The notes under the pieces were generated by a model. The model did no database searches. It saw only the letters and a program-made list of their open reading frames with translations, and was not told the origin of the DNA. From NCBI RefSeq assembly GCF_007748175.1, contig NZ_CP037422.1:2982020-3046019 (forward strand): 64,000 nt of DNA, read 5' to 3'. The translations under genes were made by a program, and so were the position numbers. Of the stretch, positions 58,501 through 61,741 are shown in pieces (position 1 is the first letter of the stretch; the number at the start of each line of letters is the position of its first letter). This DNA comes from Gimesia aquarii. Lineage in GTDB: Bacteria > Planctomycetota > Planctomycetia > Planctomycetales > Planctomycetaceae.

Positions 58501-61240
58501 CAAGTTTGAACATGTCTCCGAAACAAAAAGCGGCCTCGAAATAGATATCGTGGTACCAGAAGTCACGTCTTCTTACCCAATTGATATTAACAAAGACGGA
58601 TCGATCGTTACTGGTACATACGAGGAAAAATACTCTGGTTATGATTATTTCTCAAAAGAAACAACGAATACGACAAAGAACGAACAAAGCTGGGATGAAG
58701 CAACCCAAACAGTCAACGGGACAAATACAAAAAAATCGAATACCAAATTAGAGTCGGCTACTGAGAGAACAAACACAACTGACATAGTCGCTCCTGGAAT
58801 GAGTTTCAGCGCCTCTGAAGTTTACACTGCTGAAAGAAAAAGTACCTACGATGCAACCGCCACTCAAACTTATTCAATTGCCCCTGGAGATGTACTTTCA
58901 ACCAGTTCAATTACAGGGACTGCTACAGTCAACATCTATGGTTCATATTTTGATGAGGGGCATACCACTGGAGATTCTTACTACTTGGAAATGGACTATA
59001 CTGACCCAGAGAACCCAGTATCTGTCCAAGTACCCGTCTCTGCATACAGTTATGGAACTACAACGGTAGAAGTTTCTTTCACAGGTTCTTACGACGTAGT
59101 AAGTGAAAGCTTACAAAATCTCGGCACTCCCACTTCTACAATCAAGGACATCAGCACCGATTTCGATGAAGAATACGCTTACCTGATACCAAATTATTAT
59201 ACCTATAATACTGGAGCTGCTTTCTTTGAGGGATCCTATAATACCCTATCCCATTCACATCCGATCTGGATTTCAAATACTTATGATTTTGACACTCTCG
59301 AGACAACAGGAATGGGGGGCTATTCCACGTTTGCTGAGATCGAAGCACTGAACCCCTCATTCCTGGATGGACTACTGGCAGGACTCAACGAGAGCTTTAC
59401 CAGCGCCCTCTTGCCTCCTGGCCTCGCTGGCATTCTGGCACTCTCGGGAGTTTCTGCCGAAGAGTTCTTAACCCAATTAGCAAATGATTATGAAGATGGT
59501 TCGCTGTTTGACCGTGGCCTGGGAGCCATCGATGGATTCCTGGATACGATCAACCCGTTTGACAGCCTCTTGAGTATTCCCGACATCGGACCTCTCTACG
59601 GTAACTTAGACGATTATCAAAGCGGCTATACAGTCGGAGCCGTAGCAGGTGTCGTCACCAGCATTGCCGTCGGGGCATTTGGACCTGGATTAGTGCAATG
59701 TGGTTCCTTGGCTCAGAAAGCACTCATCGCCTATGAAGTCGCCGACATCGCCGGTGGACTGGCAACAGCTGGACAATCCATCTCCAACGGAAACTTCGGC
59801 ATGTCAGATGTGCTGGCCATCGGCGGTGCCGCACTCTCTGCCGGTGGACTGAAGAAAGCCTTCAGCCAGTGCTTCACAGAGGACATGTGCTTTGCGGAAG
59901 GCCCCGTCGAAGTGATCGATGCAGGCTGGTCCACCGAACTGACCACAAAAGAACTGCCCGGTTCGAAAGAAGAGGACCTTGGCTTTGTCTGGTTTATTGT
60001 CGGAATGACAATTACCGGTTTCGGCGTGATGCAAGTTCGGCGATTAAGACGCAAGTCACTCTTTGACTTCCAACCAGCCCACGCAAATCCACACGACCTC
60101 ATTTTCAGTGATCATAAAGCGCTGGATGATATTCTCTACCAGCCGAAGGAGTCTGGTAATCCGAAGCAAGATGCCTTTTTCTCAATCCATCAACCGGCCC
60201 GAGAAAACACCGGCCTGGCTTCACCCTATTCGATGATCAAAGCCAAACAGGCAGACCATCAACCAGAAACGACATTCAATACCAATCCGACTCTGAAGAA
60301 AGCAGAAAACAAACTGAAACCAAAAGCCAGAAAAGCGAAACCAATGTCCTTCCTGATGCGACTGTTCGCAATTCTACTCTGCTTTTCGATCGGCGGGTTC
60401 TGCCTGTTCCAGTCGGACAGCAAACAACCGGCGATCGCGTCGATCGCTCAAAATGAGCAAGCAGCAACCCAGAATATACCGCCACTAAAACCGTCAGAAT
60501 ACAAACTCAAGTCGGTCGCCGATTATCAAGTCGGCGATACGATCATGGCCTTCAACCATGAAACGGGACAGCGGGAACAAAAAACCGTCACCCAGACCTT
60601 CAAACGACAAGTCGATCATCTCCGCATACTGGAAGTCGAAGGCGAGGATGGCACCACACAAACCATCAAAACTACAAACGAACACCCCTTCTGGTCCTCA
60701 GCAGCCAACGAATATGTCGAAGCCAAACACCTGAAGCCCGGCACTAAACTACAAGGTGCCAACGGCCACTTCATCACCGTCAAATCCACCCGCTACGAAC
60801 CTCACCCCGAAGGCATTACCGTCTACAACGTTGAAGTCAAAGGCCCACATAACTACTTCGTAGCCGAAAATGGCTATCGCGGGCCACCGGTTTTAGCGCA
60901 TAATACATGTGAACCTAAACCATTCGCAATAGGAGTAAAAGAACATCTCGATGATTTTACTAAACGTAATAATGCAACTAACTATAAGTCTTTTGCAGAC
61001 CCAGATGATTGGAAAGCAGGTATAAAGGATAGATTTAGTGACAAAAATCAAAAGATACTTGTTAATCTTCAAGGGCCTGGAGGCGTAGAAATTAACGCTT
61101 GGGATTCGGTTACTAAGGTCGCATCTAACAGAGGCACACATACTGACTGGGAAATTTTTCAAATTTATTCGAATCCAGAAATGTGGGGGAGGGTTGAATG
61201 GTTTGTAGGTTTGATAAAAAGAAGTAATCCTTTTGAGTAG
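37514..61240 (+). CDS. giant secreted polymorphic toxin with Hint-like pretoxin domain
   Basis: A 7,908-residue open frame from GTG 37514, with AAGGAG seven bases upstream. Domain order (approximate residues): 1-54 planctomycete leader (VDRLEERTLLT); 55-675 FHA-like beta-helix block; Calx-beta, golvesin-like, Calx-beta to 1050; 1050-1750 second beta-helix block; 1757-3060 alternating golvesin-like and Calx-beta units; 3060-3890 VCBS/cadherin-like units; 3890-4010 Calx-beta; 4010-5315 Ig-like units with DxDxDG loops, including two cadherin-like units near 4445-4635; 5317-7100 Ser/Thr/Asn/Gly-rich region; 7290-7450 apolar segment; CFTEDMCFAEGPVEVID near 7453; membrane segment 7490-7508; second membrane segment 7611-7634; Hint-like domain 7660-7797 ending AHN; 7798-7908 toxin tip of unknown type. 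A candidate immunity gene follows after 11 bp, then stand-alone copies of the last module with another tip. Likely surface-exposed or secreted; the tip is thought to be released at the Hint boundary. Confidence 0.85.
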   Translation: MLISNWLSALVSTIQRRPRYNSRARRAIRKRWQAIQQNCLSTVDRLEERTLLTAQIIDGTSAADDFQLQMNADGVTLEVWNDTTLVFSDLLTNVTELSINGGAGADTFTVDLSNGLPFPTGNINFDGEADGGSITLDTAGYAGSLTTVTHTLNSDTSGSISIDGQIISYTNTASLTDNLDTTNRIFDFAGAAETVTLSDHGTTNDGYSSIDSTLGAAVTFANTSSAVTVLSNTGSGADTINVQGLDSLNASSLTITGDADDDVNFQTNSTVMGSNDLTVNAQTITVSSGISSTSGAVSLTASRNIALNTTSSLTTVDGGITLVANSGGTTTGTFIGIDANNATIQSTGSGNVAFTSISGDGDGIYLYGGTSVTSTATGVSAGTISLNGTGGGAASYQHGILLIDASISSVDGAISLTGQGGGDGTAINNNGLYLHDSSISSTGTGVNAATITLDGTAGNGISINRGIRTAQFSLTSVDGDISITGQGAGDVTGSSNEGIVFGAPNTITSTGTAAISIHGLAGAGLTYNQGISVSSQNDISSVNADIMMISDGDLLFSTNSDITATSGNLQVTANYLSASNTGNMTINGTAVLSTGSGNIDLDAAGDISLTSLVATGTVTVDSTSGSILDNDDTNIDIVAATAALTAAGSIGTVANPLTTQMDAHTAVSGTSDVNINNRELFSISDTTANEDGTFTFTVSINHATDQNVTVLASTAYGTAGASDLTAISNQLMTIAAGQTSTTVTVSVTNDNVLENDETFTVVLSDPKYNGATNAARIAIGDGTATGTILNEDSIKIIDDGDVGFSISGPDWVHYNWSGYYQNDAYYILDGGSAATGANTASWAFSDLPAGTYRLSTHWLQGVDRADNVPYSVSGIVGGTVNGTFDMITLNADVTDDGVGWEDLGYFEVAQDGTLTVSISDNLVNGTIYASAMRLEKVKSTLSINDVSISEDAGTATFTVTLSEAVLGGVSVDWSTANGTATAGADYTAGSGTLNFTGTAGESQTITITLNDDFIAESDETFLVNLSNVVASETVGLVDPSGTGTIIDDDRVTIDGSAAADNFQLQMNADGLTLEVLNNSTLVYSGLLAEIAELNINGGAGADTFTVDLSNGLPFPTGNINFDGETDGGTLVLDTAGYTGSLTTVTHTLNSDTSGSISIDGQIINYTNTASLTDDLATTNRIFDFAGAAETVTLSDHGTSNDGFSNIDSTLGAAVTFANTSSAVTVLTNSGNGADTINVQGLDSLNASSLTITGDADDDVNFQTNSTVMGANDLTVNAQTITVSSGISSTSGAVSLTASRNIALTTTSSLTTVDGGITLLANDGGLTTGDFIGIDADNATIQSTGTGNISLTGFGGNSDDDYGIYLKSSNLLSTSTNVNAGTITLNGTGGTGTASNLGIFLNTNSIISSVMGGIQLTGQGTDGTGAGNVGVMVFNGSEISSTGTGINAATISIDGTGGASNFLGHGVKFHSNAASEPAKVTSIDGNISITGQGYNGAGTNHFGVELINTVISSLGTGINAATVTINGTGGNAAGERNYGVTLWSTTLTHDLITSVDGNIIVTGQGGAGAGGNHFGVLTTNGKISSTGTGVDAATITINGDGGTGGATNYGTFLFATDVKSQSGDITIIVEDDVVLGGNRSINTSSGDVTVTADNSVGNNGGFLFIYDDTWINAGTGNIDLNADGDIHLTSLISSGTVTVDSTSGSILDNGDERSDIFATTAILNALNSVGTVGNPLEANVVNLSGTGTNGGFHVNNSVYKRIIDDGDTGFSISPSGWTYLTQNIYYSDDSYYMSSGANPGVTASWEFTDLIAGTYRISGQWYADANRATNTEVTVSGIVGGNVVQTIDQQSLRADVTDNGFDWQDLGFFTVDAIGSITVTMANELADGYVIADAMRLEKVDSALSISDVSINEDEGTATFTVTSSLATGSAFSVDFATADGTATAGSDYTTTNGTLNFVGTAGETQTITVELSDDNTVELDENFFVNLSNVQATGLNIALTDSQATGTIFNNDTTVISLQNTNVSQLEGDGGTTQFDFVVNISNPLDIDFHFWSRAIDNTATEADGDFTDPHIGNWSTITAGATSTTVSYSVNGDTKIEADEIFSYAFPNTFYSSISPQTTLSTAYSNNISFEGGVTTLWGIGTIINEDYLKIIDDGDVGFSIDPSDWVYHSATGPYYYSEDSYYVAPGANPGVTASWEFDNLPAGTYRISGFWQTDPSRATNAQYTVSGIEGGSVTQTINQQNLTADVNDSGFDWQDLGFFTVDANGTINVTVSNDLADGHVMADAMRLEKVDGILSINDISIDEDAGTATFTVTSSLATGTAFSVDYTTADGTATAGSDYTATNGTLNFVGTAGETQTVTVVINNDPTQESDENFLVNLSNVQAGGLNVVLANSQGIGTIVNEDYLKIIDDGDTGFSIDPSDWVYHSATGPYYYSEDSYYVAPGANPGVTASWEFDNLPAGTYRISGFWQTDPSRATNAQYTVSGIEGGSVTQTINQQNLTADVNDSGFDWQDLGFFTVDANGTINVTVSNDLADGHVMADAMRLEKVDGILSINDISIDEDAGTATFTVTSSLATGTAFSVDYTTADGTATAGSDYTATNGTLNFVGTAGETQTVTVVINNDPTQESDENFLVNLSNVQAGGLNVVLADSQGIGTIVNEDYLKIIDDGDTGFSISPSGWTYLTQNIYYSDDTYYMSPGANPGVTANWEFTDLIAGTYRISGQWYADASRATNTEVTVSGIVGGDVVQTIDQQSLRADVTDNGFDWQDLGFFTVDANGSITVTMANELADGYVIADAMRLEKVDSALSISDVSINEDEGTATFTVTSSLATGSAFSVDFSTADGTATAGSDYTATNGTLNFVGTAGETQTVTVVINNDPTQESDENFLVNLSNVQAGGLNVVLADSQGIGTIVNEDYLKIIDDGDTGFSISPSGWTYLTQNIYYSDDTYYMSPGANPGVTASWEFTDLIAGTYRISGQWYADASRATNTEVTVSGIVGGDVVQTIDQQSLRADVTDNGFDWQDLGFFKIDTNGSITVTMANELADGYVIADAMRIEKVNSIPVAINESIAATEDGTTVTTSILASDLDTEDDPNSLTYNFITLPTEGSVTSNNDGTFTFDPETDFQDLATGETRQVTFSYTATDSHSAVSNTGIVTVTVTGVNDVPTVSALNTTTTEDDVSFSLDLLTGANDLDTTDILGVNGLTLVSGDASGITDNGTSLGIDPNAYTGLAAGEIEVITYTYNVTDGNGGSVPQTATITITGVNDVPTVSALNTEATEDDVSFSLDLLTGANDVDTTDILSMNGLTLVSGDASGITDNGTSLGIDPSAYQSLAVNESEVIVYHYNVIDNNGGSVVQTATITITGVNDAPAVGVAVNSEFTEDDVSFSLDLLTGANDLDTTDILGVNGLTLVSGDASGITDNGTSLGIDPNAYTGLAAGEIEIITYTYNVTDGNGGSVPQTVTITITGVNDVPTVSALNTAATEDDVSFSLDLLTGANDVDTTDILGVNGLTLVSGDASGITDNGTSLGIDPSAYQSLAANESEVIVYHYNVIDNNGGSVAQTATITITGVNDAPTVGVAVNSEFTEDAVSFSLDLLTGANDLDTTDILGVNGLTLVSGDASGITDNGTSLGIDPSAYTGLAAGEIEVITYTYNVTDGNGGSVPQTVTITITGVNDVPTVSALNTAATEDDVSFSLDLLTGANDLDTTDILGVNGLTLVSGDASGITDNGTSLGIDPNAYTGLAADEIEVITYTYNVTDGNGGSVPQTATITITGVNDAPIAIDDFFETDETTVLSTENVLNANPTTIDSDAEGQVLTVIAVDGGTIGTQFSLSSGALLTLNSTGNFSYDPNGQFDSLAAGETTIDTFDYTIDDGDGGTDMATATITITGSNATLSISDTTVNETDGTVGITLTLDKAVVEGFSVDWSTSDDTAIDGIDYISAIGTLNFAGNAGETQTITINLLQDSTVEITEQFFIHLDNALTASPHVSIPDDLGIATITEINQPPQVASLGLANDTGIQGDLITSNALITGVLTDSDQSNSTYEIQVDTDDDGIANLSFNNESEFFEADLQSYLTNGSVTIQVRIGEWDTQSASNIYGDWTSFTFTYNSTPAAGTPLISGLSLENDTDVDGDLITSDASISGMITDDGTNDEYFLHIDLDNDGFSDISVQQGPNQQFTYDLGDDIEAGEHTIQVRALGFITGDDGYIFGDWSTITFTYNPVTDVAIPVITGLSLENDTDIDGDLITSDATIKGMITDDGTNSEYTLQIDLDNDGFSDFSVAQGSNQQFTYDLGNDLEAGEHTIQVRALGLNSTENEYISGEWSTITFTYNPPLVVNAVIDSLELDTDSGTNDDQITVYSSFTGEVTTTEDFSNFTVQLDFENDGIVDSTTTLDLTGQFTVDPSASISSGNVTVAARLVDNTTGAIGDWTTLSFELITLPAYTLSDESVSISQDTVSDIDILTNASYRDHVSVAITSAPVNGTITTLTNEDLTRTFSYTPDENYTGTDTFTYSVTDILGNTTTATVTLTMFANAAPTAEDDTIETYETEPVTINVLTNDSDIDTDTFTLISVDEPLFGTIEVNPAGSDPGTIIYTPNTNFVGNESLKYTIEDEHGRTTTATLTISVVDRPAPELTGLALYNDTEFSNDLLTEDARVTGQVSSTRGVEFVRIQFDFDGDLEFDQTTDLNIAAINEFRYDVGLDVPYGDVSLYARAVEVDENGNVIETGDWNYLSFVYVENHDPLVDPEEIDPNADLVTNFVADIVTTALVRLTGQAANTNGGDEPVVEFDLNQDNEVDATTTVTAGAFSQDFTTEIGYGEITILARTKDWDTVNLEFIYSDWTELTITRDAPVNAVPVITQVGLVEDTDIDGDGITSNSSLTGTVTNSDGTANNLIVEYDLDGDQVLDGFVYTAATGTASFTMDFLSDQIPEGENTISVRAREWDANIEDYVYSTWSSVTFTYEPIVEILPGFDTIALVNDTDTPDDKITTDPRISAIVVGDLSDYEEKAVLFDIDQDGIADGRIDSIDAVTGEAIIDLTDYVNGSGEYVVSLQVWGWDDDTTSGYVGEWSDFTFTYEASVPGPPQVTNLELANDTDTPADNITSDPTLIGTVSYYDTDLLDGMLIEYDLDGDGLFDGSAVTTEGENGNFELDLSGHDLESGSLTIAVRAGVWDLGLLDFEYGDWSSITFTYEDPNGIDELPQVTSLALVNDTGTPGDGITSSTFISGVVTDADTDLSAIPIEFDVNGDGIAEGTTYTDVTGSGEFLFDAGPYLNGETTYTVQVRAAQWSDSKAEYDFGSWASLTFTYETEVLEELDGSEDSGQVDQGPFTPAEQAHAKFYTDSLEQPFTAETESSENAGVYRPEYDEAGDLIIDASFLVTIGVVNTNDSTPFTDTDTTTDVDGNITEVITDTLTTVVVVGTESVDGEWYWRKIVTTTYTIETNYTAIDGSGYELEQTGTYGYTIEAYGYNGNATYQVHEYRTDEFRNDQWTAAAPLTIYTNVGSQGYQTDGSGYKKANQDDLIKSGSTFVETQLIAESLFTTGNLAAPVVSDVDYTNADIGTQTTSSFTVSGSTGVGIDVVDPETDIVDDGQWSRDNSVSSVTDSNGDTTTTTTFGYSNSIITPISESVSTNTTTQNSATTSTTINHSSSLTGTKTETYSTSGSRTTYDDGTYSSSVSQSTTTNINDTYTLSYTKTVNLTDNTTPGDSITSTSTSTNNINRTRNYTYTVSTLTNRDTAGNTSVSGTISGASSTNYTSSNTSNSNSSGTSAQGDVTLSFMTNASSMASESGSQTINLSGTFSSGYANASTTKTIYEYSQGSTNSSNSASSSRSTPTTTGKSSSSNSSNSTYDSRINVTESTVGGVTSTNGSVYSQSLGGGINKHDHTVTTNIVTPTSSSSSFSYDNGSSTFSTRSSANGSIINGVLDITISTSYKVPLGEGKFARGGNSSFSSNVTDNSTANRTITTFSSGSTSNSTTGKFNIDNTTNTHTVGGNSTTTGTNSYDEQGKTKSSSSSSSLVTVVDTTSAGTTSNFSQNNSSSSSGKGQYSSSVSSNTGNGGTTSTTNHFESSGSGNSSTSSVTSTLSVTGSLQNGDGSSYQGTVDQSTVEDMINGTGSLQGSGHDSGNGVSSFALSTSTQTIQTSSFSKYDNESTITDGAGTFRDDNSLNTTTLTQSSAASTSTSSSSPQTGLTKSSTSSRTNSSASLLMEYSSSNGSGTYYADGSVASLTTSKYDSVENFTSNESSDSSQLVNLTDVNGVSGHRSSIKSSSVETTGLAEEHVSSSDQKFADGTSALQTGASGKSAITSVTNSSDHSEANTTDTSKANLTLTVVSHNYSDVTDNTKSINSAHQSSRGILGNTSWSTETYTASGQTSFDNSSVLTATKDANNYEQKTTTSEGMGTTSEGGSSSSESFADGTSTANSSYYSNTNGTSESTDIKIQNAKVTNTSNGITTQGTSHVHDEYNTNNVVTGSSLTINSSTPVNGIETVTVFSSSWSSGEDDWDYSSVSDSSQSGTATSPTDPNASTTINSSKSHKSLTRNGGGTFNESSSSTTTTQGTTSTTSSSSSSSSSYENKTVQDDNSNSKTTTLTSQGTKNIKIINSNNNKNYSEIKENMTTYSQSDTDINGNTTSSTGTTGKDPSSTDETSEDIGNGGTIIFSGPVAEISGFSKWSSTDNSRTEIDGALSIIEKTTEVVGSSNFKALVSTQTDTDSAGNTTDSGTAFSKSHKNEKTTVTQESETKQKKAQWSQSNKAFLDRVEKRKSVDMDHDITDGFAVLEFDTNGNEVWSGQKTSDTTDYHEKYKKTSLNTPNTDPYEEDTNGNGVNEKHTISVSTSTEEKSKETIKNKTSSTLNSNGEYASPEDQSYNGDPSTVTYKHEASSISTVKNTHKWEEEVDSGNLITKTIVITTNTVPSAGHTYKHEIYDSGEFDKIEKTTTSGSESTNSTFIEKTVKSSGRVDTETTTSSSKSSHKDVRTTKGVSNGSGGNTVTTSIKFEHVSETKSGLEIDIVVPEVTSSYPIDINKDGSIVTGTYEEKYSGYDYFSKETTNTTKNEQSWDEATQTVNGTNTKKSNTKLESATERTNTTDIVAPGMSFSASEVYTAERKSTYDATATQTYSIAPGDVLSTSSITGTATVNIYGSYFDEGHTTGDSYYLEMDYTDPENPVSVQVPVSAYSYGTTTVEVSFTGSYDVVSESLQNLGTPTSTIKDISTDFDEEYAYLIPNYYTYNTGAAFFEGSYNTLSHSHPIWISNTYDFDTLETTGMGGYSTFAEIEALNPSFLDGLLAGLNESFTSALLPPGLAGILALSGVSAEEFLTQLANDYEDGSLFDRGLGAIDGFLDTINPFDSLLSIPDIGPLYGNLDDYQSGYTVGAVAGVVTSIAVGAFGPGLVQCGSLAQKALIAYEVADIAGGLATAGQSISNGNFGMSDVLAIGGAALSAGGLKKAFSQCFTEDMCFAEGPVEVIDAGWSTELTTKELPGSKEEDLGFVWFIVGMTITGFGVMQVRRLRRKSLFDFQPAHANPHDLIFSDHKALDDILYQPKESGNPKQDAFFSIHQPARENTGLASPYSMIKAKQADHQPETTFNTNPTLKKAENKLKPKARKAKPMSFLMRLFAILLCFSIGGFCLFQSDSKQPAIASIAQNEQAATQNIPPLKPSEYKLKSVADYQVGDTIMAFNHETGQREQKTVTQTFKRQVDHLRILEVEGEDGTTQTIKTTNEHPFWSSAANEYVEAKHLKPGTKLQGANGHFITVKSTRYEPHPEGITVYNVEVKGPHNYFVAENGYRGPPVLAHNTCEPKPFAIGVKEHLDDFTKRNNATNYKSFADPDDWKAGIKDRFSDKNQKILVNLQGPGGVEINAWDSVTKVASNRGTHTDWEIFQIYSNPEMWGRVEWFVGLIKRSNPFE
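37676..42780 (+). repeat. two copies of a beta-helix-like block, 2,988-bp offset
   Basis: The segment DGTSAADDFQLQMNADG through SLTTVDGGIT at about 37680-38480 recurs at about 40668-41468 with an offset of 2,988 bp (996 residues) and very high DNA similarity, including AGADTFTVDLSNGLPFP and ISSTSGAVSLTASRNIAL. After that the copies diverge into Gly/Thr-rich FHA-like repeats (SSTGTGINAATI..GTGG). Calx-beta and golvesin-like units lie between the copies. Right-handed beta-helix folding is inferred from the repeat pattern. Confidence 0.65.
43951..46690 (+). repeat. golvesin-like/Calx-beta tandem duplication, 771/771/765-bp period
   Basis: Units start at 43951, 44722, 45493 and 46258 (the last is a golvesin half only). 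Each codes a golvesin-like unit (KIIDDG..GFSI, GTYRISG, VMADAMRLEKVD) and a Calx-beta unit (DEDAGTATFTVTSSLATG). The first two are almost identical over 771 bp; the later two carry an alternative golvesin version (SPSGWTYLTQNIYYSDD) that also occurs at 42787, suggesting block shuffling by unequal recombination. Confidence 0.8.
46996..48848 (+). repeat. higher-order repeat, 615 bp, of cadherin-like units
   Basis: Six units of 306 or 309 bp share EDDVSFSLDLLTGAND and SGDASGITDNGTSLGID. They alternate in type: units entered by VPTVSALNT and units entered by VGVAVNSEF, so the true period is a pair of 615 bp, present three times with near-identical DNA. The exits alternate as well (YTGLAAGEIEVITYTYNV versus YQSLAANESEVIVYHYNV). 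Confidence 0.75.
53461..58800 (+). other. Ser/Thr/Asn/Gly-rich region at the position of an RHS shell
   Basis: About 1,780 residues are dominated by Ser, Thr, Asn, Gly and some Asp and Lys, with short strand-like runs (TYTLSYTKTVNL, SFADGTST recurring) and poly-Ser patches. The first 300 residues (TTYTIETNYTAI, TGTYGYTIEAYGY) and the last 300 (GTYEEKYSGYDYFSKE) are more aromatic and beta-like. It lies between the Ig-like stalk and the Hint module, where other polymorphic toxins have an RHS shell. No family recognised. Confidence 0.6.
59869..60910 (+). other. membrane segments and Hint-like pretoxin domain of second giant protein
   Basis: Order: CFTEDMCFAEGPVEVID (Hint block-A-like, C7453/C7459), membrane segment FVWFIVGMTITGFGVM then RRLRRK (7490-7515), membrane segment RLFAILLCFSIGGFCLF (about 7611-7632), then VADYQVGDTIMAFNHETGQ, TNEHPFW, KHLKPGTKL, VYNVEVKGPHNYFV and VLAHN (N7797). 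These last motifs are standard for Hint pretoxin domains, which cut near the AHN/VHN. The usual Cys-starting block is about 200 residues away from the rest, which is unusual. From residue about 7611 onward the sequence matches the stand-alone modules downstream. Confidence 0.7.
60905..61240 (+). other. C-terminal toxin tip of second giant protein, family unknown
   Basis: Residues 7798-7908 begin TCEPKPFAIGVKEHLDDF right after AHN. Visible features are a basic and aromatic segment (ATNYKSFADPDDWKAGI), LVNLQGPGGVEINAWDSV, and GTHTDWEIFQIY. It is visibly more AT-rich than the preceding Hint DNA, as expected for an exchanged tip. I cannot assign an activity. Confidence 0.5.
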
Positions 61241-61251
61241 GACTAAGTTAG

Positions 61252-61599
61252 ATGATTCATAGTTTTGAAGAAAGATCATTTCGTATTTGGGAATTTAGCG
61301 TTCATCACTCAAGATTACTAATAAGAAGTGCAAAGATCGATGAAGATGATTTTAACGTTGATCTAATATTTACTGCAGTAGATTATTTATCCCTACCAGA
61401 TCATATGAAAGGACTTGAAATTGATACTGCATCGGATAAGGAAATCAAATCGATTGAAAATCTGCTTAATAAGCAGATTAATAAAAATGACATCACAATT
61501 ATTGTTGCCAATGGTAAAAGACATTTTGTGGTATCTGCGGGGTTCAAGATTAGTAAGAACAAGTTAGATCTGCTCGATAGTGGAAGAGAGATACCTTAG
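61252..61599 (+). CDS. probable immunity protein for the Hint toxin tip
   Basis: A 115-residue protein starting 11 bp after the giant gene's stop. It has an early FRIWEFSVHHSRLLIRS segment and NVDLIFTAVDYLSLPDHM, compatible with a small alpha/beta domain; there is no signal peptide or membrane segment, so it should be cytoplasmic. I do not recognise a named family. Low GC, like the tip domain before it, suggests the two were acquired together. Only 6 bp separate its stop from the repeat that opens the next module. Confidence 0.55.
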   Translation: MIHSFEERSFRIWEFSVHHSRLLIRSAKIDEDDFNVDLIFTAVDYLSLPDHMKGLEIDTASDKEIKSIENLLNKQINKNDITIIVANGKRHFVVSAGFKISKNKLDLLDSGREIP

Positions 61600-61605
61600 A
61601 AATAA

Positions 61606-61741
61606 AAAGTTGTCAGGAACCTTTTTTGGCTGTTTCCTCAAAATAACCAAGTCCTGGGTTACTTTTTCAGAAAAGCTAAACTCAGCAACTACACCTAAAA
61701 GCCATTTTCTAAACCGTACTACTGAGAGCGGAGAGAATAAA
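61606..61741 (+). repeat. module-boundary repeat upstream of stand-alone toxin module 1
   Basis: The sequence begins aaagttgtcaggaacctttt and ends with ccattttctaaaccgt, then gagagcggagagaataaa directly before GTG 61742. It matches 63421-63501 before the next module, with about 55 extra internal bases. The purine-rich GGAGAG is a likely ribosome binding site and supports the GTG start. The repeat could act as one edge of the exchangeable cassette. Confidence 0.6.

Noticed and set aside
60494-60910. An intein interrupting the giant gene
   Set aside because: The Hint-like block sits just before the C-terminal tip with no conserved host protein resuming after it; the arrangement fits a pretoxin processing domain.
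61580-61741. Upstream GTG start that would extend stand-alone module 1 by 54 residues
   Set aside because: It overlaps the immunity gene and runs through the module-boundary repeat; the homologous second module has the same ribosome binding site and GTG context, so 61742 is the better start.
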